A stretch of DNA of 64,000 nucleotides from Novosphingobium kaempferiae. GTDB lineage: Bacteria > Pseudomonadota > Alphaproteobacteria > Sphingomonadales > Sphingomonadaceae. The position numbers were made by a program, and so were the translations under genes. The stretch lies in NCBI RefSeq assembly GCF_021227995.1, contig NZ_CP089301.1:496001-560000 (forward strand), read 5' to 3'. The notes beneath the pieces were generated by a model. The model ran no database searches, was not told where the DNA came from, and saw only the letters and a list, made by a program, of their open reading frames with translations. Positions within the stretch are counted from its first letter, which is position 1, and each line of letters starts with the position of its first letter. Below are positions 59,489 to 64,000 of the stretch, in pieces.

Positions 59489-60967
59489 ATGTCGTCGGCA
59501 TCCAGCACTCCGCTTTTCCGCCCGATCGCATGGCGCAGGCCGTCGCAGGACGTCGCCATGCCCGCGTTCGACGGCCTGACCGCCGTGGCCCCGTGCTGGG
59601 GCGTCGCGGCGCTGTTCAGCATCGTCGGCGATCCGTGGGGCCTGATCGGACGCGAGGGCGCGCTCTACATGCTGCTGGCGTGGTCGGTGGTGGGGACGAG
59701 CGCGGTAACGATCCTGTTCCCGCGCAAGACCTGGGCGCTCGTCGCCCTCGCCGCCTGCACGGTGCTGCTCTACGCCATGCGCCTGCCGGTGGCGTCCAAC
59801 AACAAGACGATCACCACGGTGTTCGATCTGTGCATCCTGCTGAGCGCGGCGGTGCTGGCGTCGAAGGGATCGCTGGACCGGCAGAGCCTGTACGAGTCCC
59901 TGCGCACCCCGGCCCGGCTGATTCTGGCGACGATGTATTTCTACGGGATCTTTCACAAGATAAACACGGACTTCCTCGACCCCACGGTCAGCTGCGCGGT
60001 CGGCCTGTACAAGCCGCTGGCGGAGCCGTTCGGGTTGGAGGACAATCTGTTCGGGCGCTATCTCGCGATCTGGTCGACCTTCGTGATTGAGGGGATCGCC
60101 ATCGTCGCGCTGTTCTGGAAGCGGTGGTTCGCCATCGGCCTGACCAGCGCGCTGGTGTTCCACTACATCATCCCGATCTCGGCCTACAGCTGGTACATGG
60201 ACTTCTCCAGCCTCGTCTTCGCACTCTACATGCTGACGATGCCGCGCGAGGCGAGCGCGAAGATCTACGAGATCACCTGCCGCCATCTGGTGGAGCCGCT
60301 GCGCAGCCTGTTCGGCCGCGTCGGCATCCTCGCCCCGGCGGCGGGCCTGCTGCTGGCGGCGACGCTGGTGGTGCTGCTGCTCGCGCTCGCCAATCCGGGA
60401 CGGCCCGCGCTCATGCTGCTGCACTCGATCTTCATCCTGACCTGGGCGGTGGTCGGCGGCGTGGCGATGACCGCGATGATCTACGCGGCGATGGTGTACC
60501 TCCCCTATCGCGGCGGGTCCTCGGGCCGCAGCCCTTACGCGGCGTGGAACTGGATCGTCCCGACGCTCTTCTTTGTGAGCTGCCTGTCGCCCTATGTCGG
60601 GCTCAAGACCGAAAGCTCGATCAACATGTTCAGCAACCTGCATACCGAGGGGGGCACCACCAACCACCTGATGTTCAGCCGCCCGCCCTACCTGTTCGAC
60701 TACCAGCAGGAGGTTGTGCAGGTGGTCGCCTCATCCAGTCCCTCGCTCAGCAAGACGGCGCGCGAGGGGCGGATGAACGTGCTGTTCTCGATCGAGGAGT
60801 ACCTGCGCCGCCACCCCGACCAGTGGGTCAGCTATATCCACGACGGCCAGCTCATCGAGAATGCGACGGCGGCCACCCTCCCGGTCGAGGCGGCATGGTG
60901 GCTGGAGCGCAAGCTGCTCATCTTCAAGCAGGTCGACCCGGCCCGCCCGAAGGTCTGCACGCACTGA
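59489..60967 (+). CDS. HTTM-like polytopic membrane protein
   Basis: 492 residues, about 12 membrane segments. RLILATMYFYGIFHKINTDF (the conserved F-H-K-x-N), ISAYSWYMDFSSLVFALYML and SINMFSNLHTEGGTTNHLMF are characteristic of the HTTM group related to vitamin K-dependent gamma-carboxylase-type proteins encoded beside DCC genes. GGGGGAAAC precedes ATG 59489. The last gene of the three-gene set. Whether it is an enzyme or transporter is unknown. Confidence 0.75.
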   Translation: MSSASSTPLFRPIAWRRPSQDVAMPAFDGLTAVAPCWGVAALFSIVGDPWGLIGREGALYMLLAWSVVGTSAVTILFPRKTWALVALAACTVLLYAMRLPVASNNKTITTVFDLCILLSAAVLASKGSLDRQSLYESLRTPARLILATMYFYGIFHKINTDFLDPTVSCAVGLYKPLAEPFGLEDNLFGRYLAIWSTFVIEGIAIVALFWKRWFAIGLTSALVFHYIIPISAYSWYMDFSSLVFALYMLTMPREASAKIYEITCRHLVEPLRSLFGRVGILAPAAGLLLAATLVVLLLALANPGRPALMLLHSIFILTWAVVGGVAMTAMIYAAMVYLPYRGGSSGRSPYAAWNWIVPTLFFVSCLSPYVGLKTESSINMFSNLHTEGGTTNHLMFSRPPYLFDYQQEVVQVVASSSPSLSKTAREGRMNVLFSIEEYLRRHPDQWVSYIHDGQLIENATAATLPVEAAWWLERKLLIFKQVDPARPKVCTH

Positions 60968-61068
60968 ACGGGGGCTTCTCTGCCTGACATGTCGGCCGGA
61001 GCGGGCCAGGGTGGTTGGCGGAACAGGCCGCGCTCCGGCCGGGCGACCCGAAGGCCGCCAGGGGAATG

Positions 61069-61755
61069 TCAGTCGTTCGGGATCACCCAGCGGATGGTCC
61101 CGTTGTAGGTGCCGGCGGTCTTCTCTCCCATGCCGTCGCTCGCGGAATCGAAGCGTGCGCGGCGCGTCACGTTGCGGCAGGTGGCGTCATCGAGGCCCGC
61201 GTAGCCGCTCGACTGCGTGATGGTGCAGTCGGTCACCCGCCCGCTGGCATCGATGGCGAGCCGGAAGCGCACGGTGCCGGTGTGGCCCGCGCGGATATCG
61301 GCCGTCGGATAGTCCTGCGTCGTCACCCAGCCCGCCACGTTGCCGCGCGGCTTGGCGGACTTGGGTGCGAAACGGGCGGGCGGCTCGGTCGGCATGACCG
61401 GCCCCACGATCAGCTTGGTGCCGGTGTCGAGGCCATTGGTCATCGGCAGGTCGTCGATGGCGACGCCGGTCGTCGGAGCGATGGGAACGATGTCGATCTT
61501 CGGCTTGGGCGCGGTGATCCGGGTGTCCTGCACCACGGCCTTCTCCGGCTGTGCCTTGGGAGGGTCCACCGGATCGGGGGTGACGGGCTTGGTCGGGAAG
61601 AACTGGCTGGCGAGGTTCTTCGGCGGATCCTTCTCGAAGAACTTCACGGCGAGGCCGTTGACCAGCGCGAATGCGATGCCGACCTGAATGATGGCGACGA
61701 CACCGCCAGTCAGGGCCTTGTGTTTACTTCCGGAATTCCCGTCGGCGTAAGACAT
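61069..61755 (-). CDS. Energy transducer TonB
   Basis: 228 residues: N-terminal helix (ALTGGVVAIIQVGIAFALVN), a Pro/Lys-rich periplasmic spacer (PTKPVTPDPVDPPKAQPE), then the TonB C-terminal domain (RLAIDASGRVTDCTITQSSG, GLDDATCRNVTRRARFDSAS). It transmits proton-motive energy via ExbBD (not in the window) to outer-membrane receptors such as the one at 32904-35591. Confidence 0.9.
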   Translation of the reverse strand: MSYADGNSGSKHKALTGGVVAIIQVGIAFALVNGLAVKFFEKDPPKNLASQFFPTKPVTPDPVDPPKAQPEKAVVQDTRITAPKPKIDIVPIAPTTGVAIDDLPMTNGLDTGTKLIVGPVMPTEPPARFAPKSAKPRGNVAGWVTTQDYPTADIRAGHTGTVRFRLAIDASGRVTDCTITQSSGYAGLDDATCRNVTRRARFDSASDGMGEKTAGTYNGTIRWVIPND

Positions 61756-61943
61756 GGGCTTCTCCTCAGCAGCGGCCCGTGCCTGACGCTCACCGCAGGT
61801 ACGGCACCGGTCAGCTGGAAGATATCACAACCAATTCACTTGGGAACGAGTTTTTACTAAGGATACCAAGCATTTATTTCAGCGTGACTATTATCGCCAT
61901 GCTTACTTCGTGGTGCAGTGCAATATCACCAAGCCCCAATCGT

Positions 61944-62018
61944 CGTCATTGCGAGCGTAGCGAAGCAATCCAGCGGCGAGGGCCGACCGTGGATTGCTTC
62001 GCTGCGCTCGCAATGACG
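61944..62018. repeat. CGTCATTGCGAG inverted repeat, copy 3 of 3
   Basis: CGTCATTGCGAGCGTAGCGA at the left and GCGCTCGCAATGACG at the right. It is placed right after rpoN and may act as part of its terminator. Confidence 0.9.
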
Positions 62019-62026
62019 AAGGGTTC

Positions 62027-63526
62027 TTACCGCGCCCCGGCCAGCGCCTTCTGCCGGCGCCGCTGGACCGATGAACCCAGCCCGATCGCCTCGCGATACT
62101 TGGCGACCGTGCGGCGGGCGAGTTCGAAGCCCTTGGCTTTCAGCAGTTCCACCAGCGCATCGTCGGACAGGATCGCCTTGGGATCCTCGGCGTCGATCAG
62201 CTGGCGGATCGCGGCCTTCACCGCCTCCGCCGAAGCGCCGCCCTCCCCGTCCGCCGAGGCGACGCCGGAGCTGAAGAAGTACTTCAGTTCATATGTCCCG
62301 CGCGGGCAGTTGAGGAACTTGTTCGAGGTGACGCGGCTAACGGTCGATTCGTGCATGCCGATCGCCTCCGCCACCGAGCGCAGCGTCAGCGGGCGCAGGT
62401 GCGCGACGCCGCGCCGGAAGAAGCCGTCCTGCTGCTTCACCAGTTCGGCCGCGACCTTGAGGATGGTCTTCTGCCGCTGGTCGAGCGCCTTGATGAGCCA
62501 GTTGGCGTCCGCCAGCTTGTCCGACAGCCACGCGCGCGACGCCTTGTCGTCACACTCGCCCTTCAGCTCCACGTAGTAGCTGCGATTGACGATCAGGCGC
62601 GGCAGCGTCGCCTGGTTGAGCGCGATGTCCCAGCCGCCATCGGTGCGCGGGCCGATGAGGATGTCGGGCGTCACCGCGCCGCTCGGCTCGCCGCCGAAGC
62701 GCAGGCCGGGCTTCGGGTCGTAGCCGCGCAGTTCCGCCAGCATGTCGGCGAAGTCCTCGTCGTCCACCCCGCAGATGCGCTTGAGCCGGGGCAGTTCGCC
62801 GCGTGCGAGGAGGTCGAGGTTGTCGATCATCTTGGCCATGATCGGATCGTGGCGGTCCGCCTCCCGCGCCTGCAGCGCGATGCATTCCGACAGGCTGCGC
62901 GCGCCGATGCCGGTAGGATCGAGCGACTGGACGAGCGCCAGCCCCGCCTCCATCTCGGCAAGCTCGACGCCGAGATCAGCGGCGAGTTCGGACAGGTTGA
63001 CCGGCAAGTAGCCCGCCTCGTCCAGCTGGCCGATGATGTAGCGCGCCAGCCCCGCGGTGAAGGGATCGCGTGCCGCCGCGCCGACCTGCGCCTCCAGATG
63101 CTCGGCCAGCGTGCCCGAGAGCGCGGCGCGGTCGTCGATGCCGGGGCCGTCCTCGCCGCCGGTCCGCAAGTCCGCACCCCAGGCCGCCTCGTCGCGCACG
63201 GAGCCGTCGCCGGTGTCGCGGTCACGGTCTATCGCGGAAGCATCGATATCGAGCGGGCGGTCGTCCTCGGCCCGGCCCTCGCCGATCAGGCGGTCGACAC
63301 CCGAGGTTTCGAGCGCGGTCACGCGCGCCTCGGCGGGCGCTTCCACCGTCTCGGCGGCAGGCGCCTGCGCCCCCACATCGAGCAGCGGATTGGCGTCGAG
63401 CGCCTCGCCGATGAACGTCTCGATCTCGAGGTTGGACAACGCCAGCAGCTTGATCGCCTGCTGCAGCTGCGGCGTCATCACCAGCGACTGGCTTTGTCTC
63501 AGATCGAGGCGCGGCCCCAGCGCCAT
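62027..63526 (-). CDS. rpoN: RNA polymerase sigma-54 factor
   Basis: 499 residues. Region I at the start (RLDLRQSQSLVMTPQLQQAI, Gln-rich), acidic region II (about 60-130), core-binding domain, the DNA-binding HTH (TLRSVAEAIGMHESTVSRVT) and the RpoN box ARRTVAKYREAIGL near the end. It serves sigma-54 promoters like the psp promoter at 11907-11922 and needs AAA+ activators such as PspF. It lies 26 nt downstream of lptB, the classic lptB-rpoN order. Confidence 0.98.
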   Translation of the reverse strand: MALGPRLDLRQSQSLVMTPQLQQAIKLLALSNLEIETFIGEALDANPLLDVGAQAPAAETVEAPAEARVTALETSGVDRLIGEGRAEDDRPLDIDASAIDRDRDTGDGSVRDEAAWGADLRTGGEDGPGIDDRAALSGTLAEHLEAQVGAAARDPFTAGLARYIIGQLDEAGYLPVNLSELAADLGVELAEMEAGLALVQSLDPTGIGARSLSECIALQAREADRHDPIMAKMIDNLDLLARGELPRLKRICGVDDEDFADMLAELRGYDPKPGLRFGGEPSGAVTPDILIGPRTDGGWDIALNQATLPRLIVNRSYYVELKGECDDKASRAWLSDKLADANWLIKALDQRQKTILKVAAELVKQQDGFFRRGVAHLRPLTLRSVAEAIGMHESTVSRVTSNKFLNCPRGTYELKYFFSSGVASADGEGGASAEAVKAAIRQLIDAEDPKAILSDDALVELLKAKGFELARRTVAKYREAIGLGSSVQRRRQKALAGAR

Positions 63527-63552
63527 GGATCAGATCCCCCGGAAGCGCGGCC

Positions 63553-64000
63553 TCACAAGGTGAAGCCTTCGCCCAGGTAGAGCCGCCGCACGTTCTCGTC
63601 CGCGACCAGCGCCTCGGGGCTGCCCGCGAAGAGCACTTGCCCGCCGTAGATGATGCAGGCGCGGTCGACGATATCCAGCGTCTCGCGCACGTTGTGATCG
63701 GTGATGAGCACGCCGATGCCGCGCGTCTTGAGATCCTTCACCAGATCGCGGATGTCGGAGATCGACAGCGGATCGATGCCCGCGAACGGCTCGTCCAGCA
63801 GCATGATCGAGGGCTTGGCCGCCAGCGCGCGCGCGATCTCGCAGCGGCGACGCTCGCCGCCCGAAAGCGCCATCGCCGGGCTGGAGCGCAGCCGCGTCAG
63901 GCCGAATTCGTCGAGCAGGCGGTCCAGTTCCGCCTGACGCACGTCGCGGTCGGGCTCGTTCAGTTCGAGCACCGCGCCGATGTTCTGCTCCACCGTCATG
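63553..64000 (-). CDS. lptB: LPS export ABC ATPase LptB, C-terminal part (cut by window edge)
   Basis: The last 149 residues or so; the Walker A and start are outside the window. Signature SGGERRRCEIARALAA, Walker B SIMLLDEPFAGIDP (with the LptB-typical F-A-G-I-D-P), and DHNVRETLDI at the H-loop identify LptB. It powers LPS transport by LptFG at the inner membrane. Confidence 0.97.
   Translation of the reverse strand, partial: MTVEQNIGAVLELNEPDRDVRQAELDRLLDEFGLTRLRSSPAMALSGGERRRCEIARALAAKPSIMLLDEPFAGIDPLSISDIRDLVKDLKTRGIGVLITDHNVRETLDIVDRACIIYGGQVLFAGSPEALVADENVRRLYLGEGFTL

Noticed and set aside
62351..63580. Plus-strand 409-residue frame opposite rpoN
   Set aside because: Shadow of RpoN codons, no motif.

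Overview
This 64 kb window is a high-GC (roughly two-thirds G+C) chromosomal segment from an alphaproteobacterium. It most likely belongs to the Sphingomonadales, with a Novosphingobium or Sphingobium-like genus the best guess. The evidence is the carotenoid hydroxylase CrtZ, a large TonB-dependent receptor plus a TonB protein, a TorF/gcw_chp porin, the F1-ATPase zeta inhibitor, YlxR fused to an L7Ae-like part, and the palindromic repeats common in this order. No rRNA, CRISPR array, transposase or intact prophage was seen. The genus is an inference from gene content.

Layout. 1-9.5 kb: 5' part of tdk, a DUF1963 protein, rbfA, and the rimP-nusA-ylxR-infB operon. Between rbfA and infB sits a compact locus that looks like a type I toxin-antitoxin module. 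9.7-14.6 kb: a lower-GC acyltransferase, then the phage-shock system: pspF, a sigma-54 promoter, a small membrane protein, pspA, pspC and four tandem PspB-like proteins. 14.6-15.4 kb: no genes, but repeats and a probable structured RNA with its own promoter and terminator. 15.4-32.7 kb: housekeeping genes (nadE, sufE, crtZ, leuC/leuD with a 59-residue gene between them, zeta inhibitor, bolA, grxD, a Nudix hydrolase, an MFS transporter, a PilZ protein, tRNA-Arg(UCU), a queuosine-precursor transporter, recF, and the tesA / ybbA-ybbP cluster). 32.9-47.1 kb: TonB receptor, typA, a YitT-like protein, a porin, a SulP transporter with carbonic anhydrase, an OmpR/EnvZ-like two-component pair, secreted Gly/Arg/Tyr-rich proteins and a glycosyltransferase. 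47-54.8 kb: small secreted or poorly characterised genes, interrupted by a 1.1 kb AT-rich island with a leaderless DNA-methyltransferase-like gene and a convergent winged-helix-like gene. 54.9-64 kb: thiC with a TPP riboswitch, an SRAP-family protein without its catalytic cysteine, a GNAT-like protein, a DCC-HTTM membrane operon, tonB, rpoN and the 3' part of lptB.

How the parts connect. RpoN (62-63.5 kb) is the sigma factor that the psp promoter at 11.9 kb requires, and PspF is its activator. BolA and GrxD are known partners. SulP and carbonic anhydrase overlap by 4 nt and probably form a bicarbonate uptake/hydration unit. TonB at 61 kb could energise the receptor at 33-35.6 kb.

The most novel-looking items are the candidate type I toxin-antitoxin locus (3446-3700), the four-copy PspB-like expansion, the unidentified structured RNA (14.75-15.17 kb), the Cys-less SRAP protein and the AT-rich methyltransferase island. 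All function calls come from reading the sequence and recalling family motifs; no database search was run.
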